Positions 47,824 through 57,695 of a stretch of DNA of 64,000 bases are shown piece by piece. The notes beneath the pieces were generated by a model that did not search any database, was not told where the DNA came from, and saw nothing but the letters and a program-made list of their open reading frames with translations. The translations under genes were made by a program, and so were the position numbers. Position 1 is the first letter of the stretch; every line of letters starts with the position of its first letter. The stretch comes from Defluviitaleaceae bacterium (GTDB taxonomy: Bacteria > Bacillota > Clostridia > Lachnospirales > WQUN01), in NCBI GenBank assembly GCA_009780185.1, contig WRAN01000005.1, positions 62,001-126,000 on the forward strand, read 5' to 3'.

Positions 47824-48723
47824 TTAATAAGTTTCCAAATGAGGAAAGGTTTCACTTATCAAAACCCCATGAACAACGATACGATTATTCCGATAAATAT
47901 TCTCACATGTAGAAAGTGTGATAATCCGGTCATCTGAAGTAACCGTTACACTAGCGTCAAACATAGACAGTTCTTTAAACTGATTAATCCACCCGGCCCA
48001 ATCCTCGAAATAATTCCAGGTATAATAAAAGCTTACATGAGCCACATATACAGAAAACACTTCAAATACATAGTCAGCATAAATGGTGCTAAAATGAATA
48101 TAGCGGTTATTCATAAAAAAGTCATAATTCATAAAATGCCGCACATTGTGAAACATGGTACCGTTACCCATGTTATGCCCATAAAGCACCCAGTTATGAT
48201 CCCCTGGATTATGGATATCGGCAAGATAGTCAAGGTAAATAGAGCCACCAAGAAAACGGCGCCCTCTAAGGTCGTGATATAAGTAAAAATCATTATCCGT
48301 ACCTTGCGCTACTAAATAATTAATATTGGTATCCGGAATCCAGACATGGCCAACAATATCGTCATTATTGTACTCAGTGCGTAAATCTAGGAACTCCTGC
48401 CGTGGTATACGAGGAGGAGGGGTAGTCTCTGGTTCAGATTCCGGGGTTGGTTCTGGTGTTGTGTTATATGTAGGCTCAGGGCTTGGGGCAGTGGGAGATA
48501 TAGTTGGCGCCAAACTTGGTGCCGGTGTGGCTTCATATGTAGAAGTCTGTGCATGGACGCCAAGACTATGAGCGCCATGTGTGTATCTAAAACCTTCGTA
48601 AACATAGTTTATTATTACACCTGTGGATACAAGTAATATAACAGCAAGTACAAGATACAGTATCTTTGGTATTTTGGGTTTTTCAGGTTTTTGTGGTCTT
48701 CTATATTGGTACATACATATCAC
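47824..48723 (-). CDS. Class B sortase, tandem paralog
   Basis: N-terminus nearly identical to neighbour; HNWVLYGHNMGNGTMFHNVRHFM; IITLSTCENIYRNNRIVVHGVL. Confidence 0.93.
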   Translation of the reverse strand: MICMYQYRRPQKPEKPKIPKILYLVLAVILLVSTGVIINYVYEGFRYTHGAHSLGVHAQTSTYEATPAPSLAPTISPTAPSPEPTYNTTPEPTPESEPETTPPPRIPRQEFLDLRTEYNNDDIVGHVWIPDTNINYLVAQGTDNDFYLYHDLRGRRFLGGSIYLDYLADIHNPGDHNWVLYGHNMGNGTMFHNVRHFMNYDFFMNNRYIHFSTIYADYVFEVFSVYVAHVSFYYTWNYFEDWAGWINQFKELSMFDASVTVTSDDRIITLSTCENIYRNNRIVVHGVLISETFPHLETY

Positions 48724-48728
48724 CCTTT

Positions 48729-48762
48729 TAAATCACGTCTTTTGATTTCAGAAGAACTCTAG
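48729..48762 (+). repeat. Hairpin repeat family B, copy 2
   Basis: TAAATCACGTCTTTTGATTTCAGAAGAACTCTAG, cf. 40663-40700. Confidence 0.7.
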
Positions 48763-48866
48763 TGCCTTCTTTCAAATGCTAACATATTAATTCTTACTTG
48801 TGTAGGTATTTAGAAAGATGTAATTTATGTTTAATATCCGCGGTCGTAATGTAATGGTTTTTTTGC

Positions 48867-48895
48867 TTGACGCTATTTGGATATAGGTGTATCAT
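48867..48895 (+). promoter_or_regulatory. Sigma-A promoter for rpsU
   Basis: TTGACG-17 nt-TATCAT. Confidence 0.65.
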
Positions 48896-48941
48896 ATCTA
48901 AGCGGATGTTACAAGGAACCGCCCGGAGGGAGGGAAGTCCA

Positions 48942-49115
48942 ATGTCAGAGGTAGTTATAAAAGATAATGAGACCCTGGACAGCGCGCTTCGGCGTTTCAA
49001 GCGTAACTGCGCTAAAGCTGGTATCATGGGGGAAATACGCAAACGCGAGCATTATGATAAACCTAGCGTAAAGCGCAAGAAGAAGTCTGAAGCGGCTCGC
49101 AAGCGCAAGTTCTAA
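48942..49115 (+). CDS. rpsU: 30S ribosomal protein S21
   Basis: [60 protein letters not shown]-track start extended upstream. Confidence 0.97.
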   Translation: MSEVVIKDNETLDSALRRFKRNCAKAGIMGEIRKREHYDKPSVKRKKKSEAARKRKF

Positions 49116-49128
49116 TTTTAAATGCTAA

Positions 49129-49168
49129 ATAATAGGGTTATCACAATTATGTGATAACCCTATTTTTA
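49129..49168. terminator. Intrinsic terminator after rpsU
   Basis: AATAGGGTTATCACAATTATGTGATAACCCTATTTTT. Confidence 0.9.
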
Positions 49169-49169
49169 T

Positions 49170-49204
49170 TAGAGTTCTTCTTAAATCAAAAGGCGTGATT
49201 TAAG
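49170..49204 (-). repeat. Hairpin repeat family B, copy 3 (inverted relative to copy 2)
   Basis: TAGAGTTCTTCTTAAATCAAAAGGCGTGATTTAAG. Confidence 0.7.
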
Positions 49205-49772
49205 CCAATATAGGTTGAAGTTGCCGCCCTTTTAGTGCCTCGGCTATCGTGTCAGTGACATACTCCTTTTTAAATACCATAGAGCGAGGCTTGCCATGGG
49301 GGTGATCCTGGCCAAAAGGTACAAAGTAAATATTGCGCATCACTAGTAGTTGCCCGATATTTTTTGCACCATTTCCAAGTGCATCATTGCTGGCAAGCCC
49401 TAGTACAACAGGCCTTCCATTTCTAAGATGGGCTTTGACGGCCATTGCTACCGGGGTATCTGTAATACCCAGGGCTATCTTAGCAATGGTGTTGCCTGTG
49501 GCTGGAATAACAACCAAAATATCCAGAAGCTGCTTAGGCCCTATGGGTTCGGCATCTGTAATGGATTTTATTATGGGCTTACCTGTAAGTTGGGTAAGCT
49601 TATTTTTTATGTTTTCTGCTTTTCCGAAGATGGTATCTGTAGTATTTACTGAGTCAGATATGATAGCAGTAACATCTGAGCCTTCATCTATTAACATTTG
49701 AATAATCTCGAAGGAAGTATCCAGTGTGCAAAAAGAGCCGGTTAGGGCAACGCCGATTCGTTTATTCTTCAT
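49200..49772 (-). CDS. spoVFB: Dipicolinate synthase subunit B
   Basis: RIGVALTGSFCTLDTSFEIIQMLIDEGSDVTAIISDSV (flavoprotein family); next to subunit A gene. Confidence 0.93.
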   Translation of the reverse strand: MKNKRIGVALTGSFCTLDTSFEIIQMLIDEGSDVTAIISDSVNTTDTIFGKAENIKNKLTQLTGKPIIKSITDAEPIGPKQLLDILVVIPATGNTIAKIALGITDTPVAMAVKAHLRNGRPVVLGLASNDALGNGAKNIGQLLVMRNIYFVPFGQDHPHGKPRSMVFKKEYVTDTIAEALKGRQLQPILA

Positions 49773-50640
49773 GAGGACCCCCTTCAGCAATAATATGATT
49801 CACTGCTTTAAGTATATAATCCGCGGTTGTAACAGGTGCAATTTTTCCTGGCAGGGAATTGGTGAAAAGCACTTTAAGGCCAAAATCCCTTGCTGCTTTT
49901 ATATCTACTCCATATGGAGGGGAGGCTAAGTCAATAATAAGGGTTTCCTGGCGGATATGCTTCATATTATTTTTATCCAGAAGAACCTTAGGGACAGTGT
50001 TGAAAATTATATCGGCTGCCTTTAAATGTAACTGCATATCTTCATGATGAATAGCATTGTGTCCAAAGCTATTGGCTAAGGCTTCTTTGTGGGTCGAGTT
50101 GACCACAGCACTTACTTTTGCGCCAATTCCTCTTAACATCCCAGAAAGCACCGCGCCAATGCGTCCGTATCCGATTACTAACATGTTGTTGCCATGGAGG
50201 GTTATATCTGTTTCTTCTATTGCTATTTTTATGGCTCCTTCTGCGGTGGGAATGGCATTTAGCACTAGCAGTTCTTCCCTGGATAATAAATCAATGATTT
50301 TTACGTCGTACTTCTTTGCTAAATCCATAATCTCCTGTTTTATATATCCAGCAAGGAAGGTTTGGGATGGCTTTATCAGCCTAAATACATCTTCCACTAA
50401 CACAGGTTTATTATGAAAAGGCGTGTTAAGCACCCCGCCATTATGACAGCAGGGTATCGGCCCAATAATATATTCCGCTTCCGAGATTGTTTCGTATAGG
50501 TTTTTACATTGCATGGGGGTTTCTTTTTCGTAATCACTAAACCCGTACATCTTAACCCTATGTCCTAGCCGAAATAGTTTCTCCGCCAGGGCTACGTTTC
50601 TTTTGTCACCACCAACAATGGCAAATTTACGTGTTTGCAT
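49762..50640 (-). CDS. spoVFA: Dipicolinate synthase subunit A
   Basis: FAIVGGDKRNVALAEKLFRLGHRVKMYGF; NMLVIGYGRIGAVLSGMLRGIGAKV. Confidence 0.93.
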   Translation of the reverse strand: MQTRKFAIVGGDKRNVALAEKLFRLGHRVKMYGFSDYEKETPMQCKNLYETISEAEYIIGPIPCCHNGGVLNTPFHNKPVLVEDVFRLIKPSQTFLAGYIKQEIMDLAKKYDVKIIDLLSREELLVLNAIPTAEGAIKIAIEETDITLHGNNMLVIGYGRIGAVLSGMLRGIGAKVSAVVNSTHKEALANSFGHNAIHHEDMQLHLKAADIIFNTVPKVLLDKNNMKHIRQETLIIDLASPPYGVDIKAARDFGLKVLFTNSLPGKIAPVTTADYILKAVNHIIAEGGPHEE

Positions 50641-50714
50641 ATCATTACCCCTTGACCATATTTCTTATAGTATTCTATGTCCCATATGGACACGGGGTGA
50701 ATGGGTTTTGTGTT

Positions 50715-52922
50715 TTATTCTTTATCCTTTATCATATCCTTGAGCCCCGCAAATGGGTTGTTTTTAGGCTTTTCCTTGTCCATTCCGTCTATAAAGGCTT
50801 GAACTTCTCGTTTAGACATAGCCCCGCGTTCCTCTTTTTTCCGCTTCTCGAAAGAGGCGTAGTTTTCTTTGTAGCCGCAGAGGCATACTATCTTACGCTT
50901 TTCTCCCTCTCCCACTATTTTTAGAAACTTATAGCAGTGAGGGCATTTGGAGCGAATGGATAGGGATACATTGACTCTTGTCTTACATTCTCTGTCTTGA
51001 CATACCAGCATCTCACCCTTTTTTCCTGTAACTTGCAGCATAAACATGCCGCAGTCTGGGCATTTGGTCGTGGTGAGATTATCATGCTTAAATACATGGG
51101 TGCTGGATTTTATTTCGGTTATTAGGGCCTGGGTATATTTGCGGATGTCTTTTAAGAAGGCATTTTTATTAAGCTTACCTGTGGATATACTTTGAAGCTG
51201 CTGCTCCCAATTGCCTGTCAGGGATGGGGATTTTAGGTCTGTTGGCACCAGCGTTAGTAGTTGTCTGCCTTTGGATGTAGAGAAGATATCTTTTCCCTTT
51301 TTTTCTATTAGGAAGTTATCGTACAACTTTTCTATTATGTCAGCTCTGGTGGCAACTGTGCCCAAGCCTCCGGTTTTTTCTAAGGTTTCGGTTAGTGCTT
51401 TGTCCTTTGTTTCCATATATTTTGCCGGGGATTCCATTGCTGATAGCAAAGTTGCTTCATTGAAGGGGGGTGGAGGAGTTGTTTTGCCTTCTGTTAGCTT
51501 TATGCCGCTTACCTGGATACGTTCTCCTCTTTTTAGGCTTGGAAGGGCCTGAGTATCTGCCGCGTCTTCGTCTTCGTCTGTGTCGGAAAATACCGCCTGG
51601 TACCCTTGGGATATTACTGCTCTACCCTTTGCGGTAAAGCCTTCATTCCCTATTTTCACTCGTACCTTTAGCTCTTCATATTCGAATGGAGGATAAAATA
51701 CCGATAAAAACCTAGTGATAACTAAGTCGTAGATTCTTCGTTCTTTATCACTAAGGTCTCGAAGGTTTACTGGGTGCTCTGTTGGGATAATTGCATGGTG
51801 GTCGGATACTTTGGCATTGTCTACATAGTTGGCATTGGGGCGGATGGGTGTGCGCAGAATATGGGCGCAGAATTTATTGTATGGAGGCACCATGCAGGCC
51901 TTCAGCCGCTCTGGTATTGTTGGGACTATATCTGTCGAGATATAACGGGAATCTGTGCGAGGGTAGGTTAGGACTTTATGTTCCTCATATAAGCGCTGCA
52001 TTATGGATAGGGTTTCCTTAGGCGAGTATCCATAGCGCTTGTTCGCGTCTCGTTGTAATTCTGTTAAGTCGTATAATTTTGCTGGGTATTTTCTTTTTAT
52101 GGTTTTAGATACTTCTGTTACAGTTCCGTCTTTTTGGGTTTTTATGCTTGATATAATTTCCTCGGCTTTTGTTTTGTTAAGGCATCGTTGGGTGCCACTT
52201 TCTTTTTCTATCCATGCTAGGCGGAAGTTTCCGCTTTGGGCTGTTATTCCGTAGTAGGGCTTGGGTACGAAGCTTCTTATTTCTTCTTCCCGTTTTACAA
52301 TTATGGCTAGGCTAGGGGTTTGTACTCTGCCACAGGAAAGCGGACTATTGAACTTGGTGGTTAGGCATCTTGTGGCGTTGATTCCAACTAGCCAATCTGC
52401 CTCGGCTCGGGCCTTGGCTGAGTCTGCTAGGCTTACATATTGCTTGCCGTCTTTTAGGTTATTGAAGCCGTCTTTGATGGCTTTGTCTGTAACCGAAGAA
52501 ATCCATAAGCGCTTTATGGGCTTGTTGCACTTGGCTTTTTCTATTATCCAGCGGGCTACTAGTTCACCTTCTCGCCCTGCGTCTGTGGCTATTACTATAG
52601 AAGTAACATCCTTGCGCAAAAGTAAATCCTTTACGGTTTTGTATTGGCGGGATGTCTGCGGGATTACAGTGAGGCGCAGACTATCAGGCATTATAGGTAA
52701 GTGATTTATATCCCATTTTTGGAAAGCCTTGTCGTATTCCTCTGGGTCGGCAAGGGTCACCAGGTGGCCCAGTGCCCAGGTTACTATATGTTTTGGCCCT
52801 TCCATAAATCCGTTGCCGGCAGGCCTTGCACCCAGTACTCTTCCTATATCCTTACCTACAGATGGCTTTTCTGCTAAGACTAGTGTTTTCATATAAAATC
52901 CTTTCCAATTCATTTTGAGCAT
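50715..52922 (-). CDS. topB: DNA topoisomerase III
   Basis: LVLAEKPSVGKDIGRVLGA, ATDAGREGELVARWI, LSCGRVQTPSLAI, LTYPRTDSRYIS; C-terminal zinc motifs; probable start 52892. Confidence 0.95.
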   Translation of the reverse strand: MLKMNWKGFYMKTLVLAEKPSVGKDIGRVLGARPAGNGFMEGPKHIVTWALGHLVTLADPEEYDKAFQKWDINHLPIMPDSLRLTVIPQTSRQYKTVKDLLLRKDVTSIVIATDAGREGELVARWIIEKAKCNKPIKRLWISSVTDKAIKDGFNNLKDGKQYVSLADSAKARAEADWLVGINATRCLTTKFNSPLSCGRVQTPSLAIIVKREEEIRSFVPKPYYGITAQSGNFRLAWIEKESGTQRCLNKTKAEEIISSIKTQKDGTVTEVSKTIKRKYPAKLYDLTELQRDANKRYGYSPKETLSIMQRLYEEHKVLTYPRTDSRYISTDIVPTIPERLKACMVPPYNKFCAHILRTPIRPNANYVDNAKVSDHHAIIPTEHPVNLRDLSDKERRIYDLVITRFLSVFYPPFEYEELKVRVKIGNEGFTAKGRAVISQGYQAVFSDTDEDEDAADTQALPSLKRGERIQVSGIKLTEGKTTPPPPFNEATLLSAMESPAKYMETKDKALTETLEKTGGLGTVATRADIIEKLYDNFLIEKKGKDIFSTSKGRQLLTLVPTDLKSPSLTGNWEQQLQSISTGKLNKNAFLKDIRKYTQALITEIKSSTHVFKHDNLTTTKCPDCGMFMLQVTGKKGEMLVCQDRECKTRVNVSLSIRSKCPHCYKFLKIVGEGEKRKIVCLCGYKENYASFEKRKKEERGAMSKREVQAFIDGMDKEKPKNNPFAGLKDMIKDKE

Positions 52923-52962
52923 TAAAACATAACTTTTCCGAAAATGGCAATACTAAGCCCTG

Positions 52963-53949
52963 GTGATAAACATGAATAATATAAGAACAGACCTAGCACT
53001 GGAGAATACAGAGCATATATCCGAATCCGGCCAGGAGCTTACCGGGGTAGAAATAACTACAGAGGAAGACGATAATCTAGGCATTACGGTAACCTGGGTA
53101 AAAATAACAGATGAAATCGGCTCTACTGCTATGGGCAAGCCCATAGGCAATTATATAACCATAGAGTCCGCCACAATGAAGGAAAGCGACACGGAAGCTC
53201 ATGAAGAAATAATAAAAATCCTAGCCCGGAAGCTAGGAAAACTGCACGACCTCAAACCTGAGGCAGTGGTGCTAATAATAGGCTTAGGCAACTGGCAAGT
53301 GACTCCAGACGCTTTAGGTCCAAAAGTTTGTGACAAAATCCTAGTAACCCGCCATCTAGGGGACGCAACCCCACTTGACCTGCAAGGCAGAGTGCGGGCT
53401 GTAAGCGCATTAACTCCAGGTGTAATGGGCCTAACCGGAATAGAAACCGCCGAGATTGTAAAAGGTGTAGCAGAAAAAATCCAGCCAGATTTAATCATTG
53501 CCATAGATGCCCTGGCGGCACGCCGCACCAGCCGGATAAACGCCACTATACAAATATCAGATGCAGGCATAAATCCCGGCAGCGGATTAGGAAATAAACG
53601 AGTAGCGATAAACCAAGACAGCATGGGAATCCCGGTTATAGGTGTAGGCGTACCCACAGTAGTAGACGCGGCAACCCTAGTAAACGACACAATGGAGCGC
53701 ATGTTAGGAGAAATGGCCGAGGCCGCCCCCGATGAAGAAGCTTTCTATGGTATGTTGCGAGGGCTTGATGATGCCGAGCGATACGGCCTTATAAAAGAAA
53801 TCTTAGACCCGTACGAAGGCAACATGTTCGTAACTCCAAAGGATGTTGATGCAGTTGTGGGCAGGCTGGCCAATATAATAGCCAGCGGTTTTAATATCGC
53901 GCTCCATCCCGGAATCACTCAAGAGGATGTCAATCGATATTTGAACTAA
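52963..53949 (+). CDS. gpr: GPR endopeptidase (spore germination protease)
   Basis: NIRTDLALE(N)TEH; LIIGLGNWQVTPDALGPKV; IAIDALAARRTSRINATIQISDAGINPGSGLGNKR. Confidence 0.97.
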   Translation: MINMNNIRTDLALENTEHISESGQELTGVEITTEEDDNLGITVTWVKITDEIGSTAMGKPIGNYITIESATMKESDTEAHEEIIKILARKLGKLHDLKPEAVVLIIGLGNWQVTPDALGPKVCDKILVTRHLGDATPLDLQGRVRAVSALTPGVMGLTGIETAEIVKGVAEKIQPDLIIAIDALAARRTSRINATIQISDAGINPGSGLGNKRVAINQDSMGIPVIGVGVPTVVDAATLVNDTMERMLGEMAEAAPDEEAFYGMLRGLDDAERYGLIKEILDPYEGNMFVTPKDVDAVVGRLANIIASGFNIALHPGITQEDVNRYLN

Positions 53950-54016
53950 AAATAAATAACTTATTGCCCCGATACTTTGGATAAAAGCGATCAGCAGTAC
54001 AGCAGGAGGAGTCATT

Positions 54017-54859
54017 ATGATTAAAACCTGGGCAAAGAAGCTACTATATATAACTCTGGCAATTGTAATATTGGCCATATGTGTAAACATGTTCCTGGGG
54101 CCACATAATATAGCCGCAGGAGGGCTTACAGGCCTTGCCATTATATTAGAAGAATGGCTGGGGATTAGCCGCACGATGGTAATTCTTATTGGAAACGGCG
54201 CACTTCTTGTGGTGACATTTATCTTCTTGGGAAGAGAGGTGTTTATTAATACGATTATCGGCGCAATAATGCTGCCTCTTGTGATAGGAATAATCCCTCA
54301 ATATACCCTTATTGCAGATAGAATGTTATCCATGGTGGTGGGTAGTGCCGTCTTTGGTATTGCTGTTTCCATTCTATATTTTAATAACGCCTCTAGTGGC
54401 GGCACAGCTATTCCGCCATTGATTTTTAAGAAGCACTTTAACCTAAACACATCCATAGGATTATTCTTTACCGATGGTGTGGTTGTACTTTTATCCCTAT
54501 GGGTTTTCGATGTTGATGCTTTCTTCTACGCAATCACTTCTATATTTATTACCTCAGCCGCAATGAACTACATTGAAAACGGTACCAACAAAAAGAAAAT
54601 GGTATACATCATAAGCGACCTGTACGAATCCATCTCTAAGGATATAATGCATGATATAGGCCGAGGCGTAACTATAATCCCAGCAATGGGCGCCTTCGAA
54701 CAAAAAGAAAAGCCTATGCTAATGGTTACAATGGATACCAGGAATTATCAAAAATTACTAGGGATTGTAAATAAGCGAGATCCAAGTGCATTTATGATTA
54801 CAGATACCGTCTCTGATGTGCATGGCCGTGGCTTTACCTACGAATCCGGTAGTGTTTAG
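54017..54859 (+). CDS. YitT family membrane protein (DUF2179 C-terminal)
   Basis: NMFLGPHNIAAGGLTGLAIILEEWLGIS; C-terminal DPSAFMITDTVSDVHGRGF. Confidence 0.93.
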   Translation: MIKTWAKKLLYITLAIVILAICVNMFLGPHNIAAGGLTGLAIILEEWLGISRTMVILIGNGALLVVTFIFLGREVFINTIIGAIMLPLVIGIIPQYTLIADRMLSMVVGSAVFGIAVSILYFNNASSGGTAIPPLIFKKHFNLNTSIGLFFTDGVVVLLSLWVFDVDAFFYAITSIFITSAAMNYIENGTNKKKMVYIISDLYESISKDIMHDIGRGVTIIPAMGAFEQKEKPMLMVTMDTRNYQKLLGIVNKRDPSAFMITDTVSDVHGRGFTYESGSV

Positions 54860-54882
54860 GAGCGCACAATGTGCGTTCCTAC
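54857..54882. repeat. Short palindrome
   Basis: AGGAGCGCACAATGTGCGTTCCT. Confidence 0.4.
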
Positions 54883-54907
54883 GCAGAAGCCCCATTTAAA
54901 ATTAGAA

Positions 54908-54954
54908 CACCTGCTTACAAGAGTTCTGACATCTTGTAAGCAGGTGTTTTTTAT
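54908..54954. terminator. Bidirectional terminator
   Basis: ACACCTGCTTACAAGA...TCTTGTAAGCAGGTGT, 16-bp perfect inverted repeat followed by T-tract. Confidence 0.9.
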
Positions 54955-56087
54955 GCGCAAAATCCTATATTTGTCCCAAATTCCTGTTGAAGCATTGTTT
55001 CAATAAAAATTCCATATCCTTTAGCAGGATCTTGTACAAAAACATGGGTTACAGCCCCTACTATTTTTCCATTTTGAATTATAGGGCTACCGCTCATCCC
55101 TTGTACAATGCCGTTTGTAGCGGCCAGTAAATCTGGGTCAGTGATTCGTATTATCATGCCCTTTGTTTCATCGGTTGCTGCCCGGTTTACGCCCTCTATC
55201 ATGATGTCATATGACTTTACTTCATTGCCTATCACATTGGTTAAAACAGTGGCCGGACCTTCTTGAATTTGGTCTCTGGTGGCTACAGGTATAGCTTCAG
55301 TAGGTAAAGTTGACATAAAGCTTTGGTCTAATATTCCGTAGATACCGCTTGGACTGTTAAGCTGTACGCTTCCTAGGCGTTTGCTGGTATCTACTGAACC
55401 TTCCAGTTCTCCCGGTTTGCCCCTTGCTCCTTTTACAATGGAGGTTACGGTTGATGGCATTATTACCCCATCTCGTACGGTTATTAACCTCTTGGTATCT
55501 ACATCCATAATCCCATGCCCCAGCGCCCCAAAGGCTCCGGTGCCTGGTATATAATAGGTAAGTGTTCCTATTCCTTTAGTGGAATCCCTTACCCATATCC
55601 CTATACGGCGCACACCGTCAGTAGCGGCCATTTCCGGGGTAAGTGTTACTTCAAATTCATTGCCGTCTCGACGTAGTAGTAAAATTACATCGCAGGTGGA
55701 GTCTGCCACTAGGCGGCTCAAGGTTTCTTTATTGTCTATGGGTTTTTCATTGGCCTGTAGTATTAAATCCCCGCCTCTAAGTATCCCATCGCTAGGTGTG
55801 TGGGATTTGCCATCTTCCCCTAAAAAGCTGCCTGTCCCTAGCACCATCACGCCTTCAGTATTGATGCGCACCCCTATAGTCATCCCCAATGGGACTACCT
55901 TCATTCCTTCTTGATTGTTGGCTGATTTGTTTTTTCGAAATGGTAGTCCAAAGGTTACGGCTTCGCTATCATTACTGTATACTGTCACCGTTTCTGGATT
56001 TCGTATTTGCCCTACAATATTGCCTGTAAACCATCCCAGCATCACGGATAATATTAAAACTGATACAATTTTTATTTTATGGCGCAT
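54951..56087 (-). CDS. spoIVB: SpoIVB peptidase
   Basis: PDZ-like region; GALGHGIMDVDT; NGIVQGMSGSPIIQNGKIVGAVTHVFVQDPAKGYGIFIE. Confidence 0.96.
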   Translation of the reverse strand: MRHKIKIVSVLILSVMLGWFTGNIVGQIRNPETVTVYSNDSEAVTFGLPFRKNKSANNQEGMKVVPLGMTIGVRINTEGVMVLGTGSFLGEDGKSHTPSDGILRGGDLILQANEKPIDNKETLSRLVADSTCDVILLLRRDGNEFEVTLTPEMAATDGVRRIGIWVRDSTKGIGTLTYYIPGTGAFGALGHGIMDVDTKRLITVRDGVIMPSTVTSIVKGARGKPGELEGSVDTSKRLGSVQLNSPSGIYGILDQSFMSTLPTEAIPVATRDQIQEGPATVLTNVIGNEVKSYDIMIEGVNRAATDETKGMIIRITDPDLLAATNGIVQGMSGSPIIQNGKIVGAVTHVFVQDPAKGYGIFIETMLQQEFGTNIGFCA

Positions 56088-56432
56088 ATTTGCCCCCTTG
56101 TTATGCTTTATAATCTTAGATTAGCCTAGCCGAATTTCACTCTAGCTATACATGAAAAAGAAGCCTTTTCGCCATAAAATTCCATATGAATAGCTTTGCC
56201 GCGATTTTATTGAAATTGGGCTTCAGCCCATTTCAAATCAAAAACGCTTATTCATCGAATTTTGTAACTAAAATGTAAACTTGGGCTTTTCCCTTTCGAA
56301 AGTTTTTGTTATAATCCCTGGACTGAAAGCCTGCCAGTAGAGGGGTTTTTTTGTTCTTTTTATGCTTTTTCGAAACGAATAAAACATATCGCGTTTTTAC
56401 GCGCAATAATTTTGATAGGATGTGTTTCATTT

Positions 56433-57695
56433 ATGGAGTACATTGTTATTAATGGGGAAAAGTCCCTAAAGGGTAGCGTCCATATTGGAGGAGCCAAAAA
56501 CGCTGCCGTTGCCATCGTACCTGCAGCGGTTGCATCCGGTGGAGTTTGTGTTATCGACAACCTACCCGACATAAGAGACGTGCGGAATCTGGCCGTAGCT
56601 ATAGAAAAACTAGGGGCAAAGTGCCAATTCCTTGACGGCAATACATTGGAGATTGATGCCAGTTGTATTAATACTCATGTAGCCGATTATGAAACTGCCA
56701 TTAATATGCGGGCATCATATTATTTGCTGGGTGCTTTACTTGGCCGTTTTGGTAAAGCTGAAGTTCCAATGCCCGGTGGCTGTGATTTTGGATATCGCCC
56801 CATTGATTATCATCTAAAAGGATTTGAGGCTCTAGGTGCAACATGCGTAACAGAGCACGGCTGGGTAAAAGTTTATGCCGAAAAGCTTACAGGGGCCAAT
56901 ATATATCTGGACTGCCCAAGCGTAGGCGCGACCATTAATATCATGCTGGCGGCAGTTTTTGCAGAAGGCACAACTCAAATCGAAAACTCAGCTCGTGAGC
57001 CGCATGTGGTAGACACAGCCAACTTCCTCAATATGATGGGAGCCAAAATCAGTGGTGCCGGTACGGATATTATCCGTATAAGTGGCGTAAAAGAACTGGG
57101 ATGCGGACGCTACACCATTATCCCTGACCCAATTGAAACCGGAACATATATGATTGCCGCCGCAATCACAGGTGGAGATATTACCGTTACAAATATTATA
57201 CCCAAACATATGGATCCTTTAACCGCAAAGCTTCGTGATATGGATTGCCAAGTAGAGGAAGGGGAAGATTACCTTCGTGTATATCGCACTGGAGAGCTTA
57301 AAGCCTGCGATGTACGCACATCCTATTATCCAGGTTTCCCAACGGATCTTCAGCCTCAAATGGCAACTTTGCTGTGTACCGCCAGCGGAACCTCTGTGGT
57401 AACAGAAACCGTATTCAATAACCGTTTCCAATACATCAACGAGCTAAAACGCTTAGGCGCTAACCTAAAAGTAGATGGCCGAACAGCAGTAACCAGAGGG
57501 CATTGTGCTTTTACCGGTGCCCAGGTAGGCGCAACAGATCTTAGGTCTGGAGCGGCGCTTATTTTGGCAGGACTTGCCGCAAAAGGTGAAACCACTATCG
57601 GCAATGTCTATCATCTGGACAGAGGCTATGAATGTTTTGAAGAAAAATTCCGCTCTCTTGGCGCGGATATAAAACGTATTGAGAAGGACGAGTGA
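56433..57695 (+). CDS. murA: UDP-N-acetylglucosamine 1-carboxyvinyltransferase
   Basis: GSVHIGGAKNAAVAIVPAA, MRASYYLLGALLGRFGKAEVPMPGGCDFGYRPID, YPGFPTDLQPQM; start trimmed to 56433. Confidence 0.97.
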   Translation: MEYIVINGEKSLKGSVHIGGAKNAAVAIVPAAVASGGVCVIDNLPDIRDVRNLAVAIEKLGAKCQFLDGNTLEIDASCINTHVADYETAINMRASYYLLGALLGRFGKAEVPMPGGCDFGYRPIDYHLKGFEALGATCVTEHGWVKVYAEKLTGANIYLDCPSVGATINIMLAAVFAEGTTQIENSAREPHVVDTANFLNMMGAKISGAGTDIIRISGVKELGCGRYTIIPDPIETGTYMIAAAITGGDITVTNIIPKHMDPLTAKLRDMDCQVEEGEDYLRVYRTGELKACDVRTSYYPGFPTDLQPQMATLLCTASGTSVVTETVFNNRFQYINELKRLGANLKVDGRTAVTRGHCAFTGAQVGATDLRSGAALILAGLAAKGETTIGNVYHLDRGYECFEEKFRSLGADIKRIEKDE

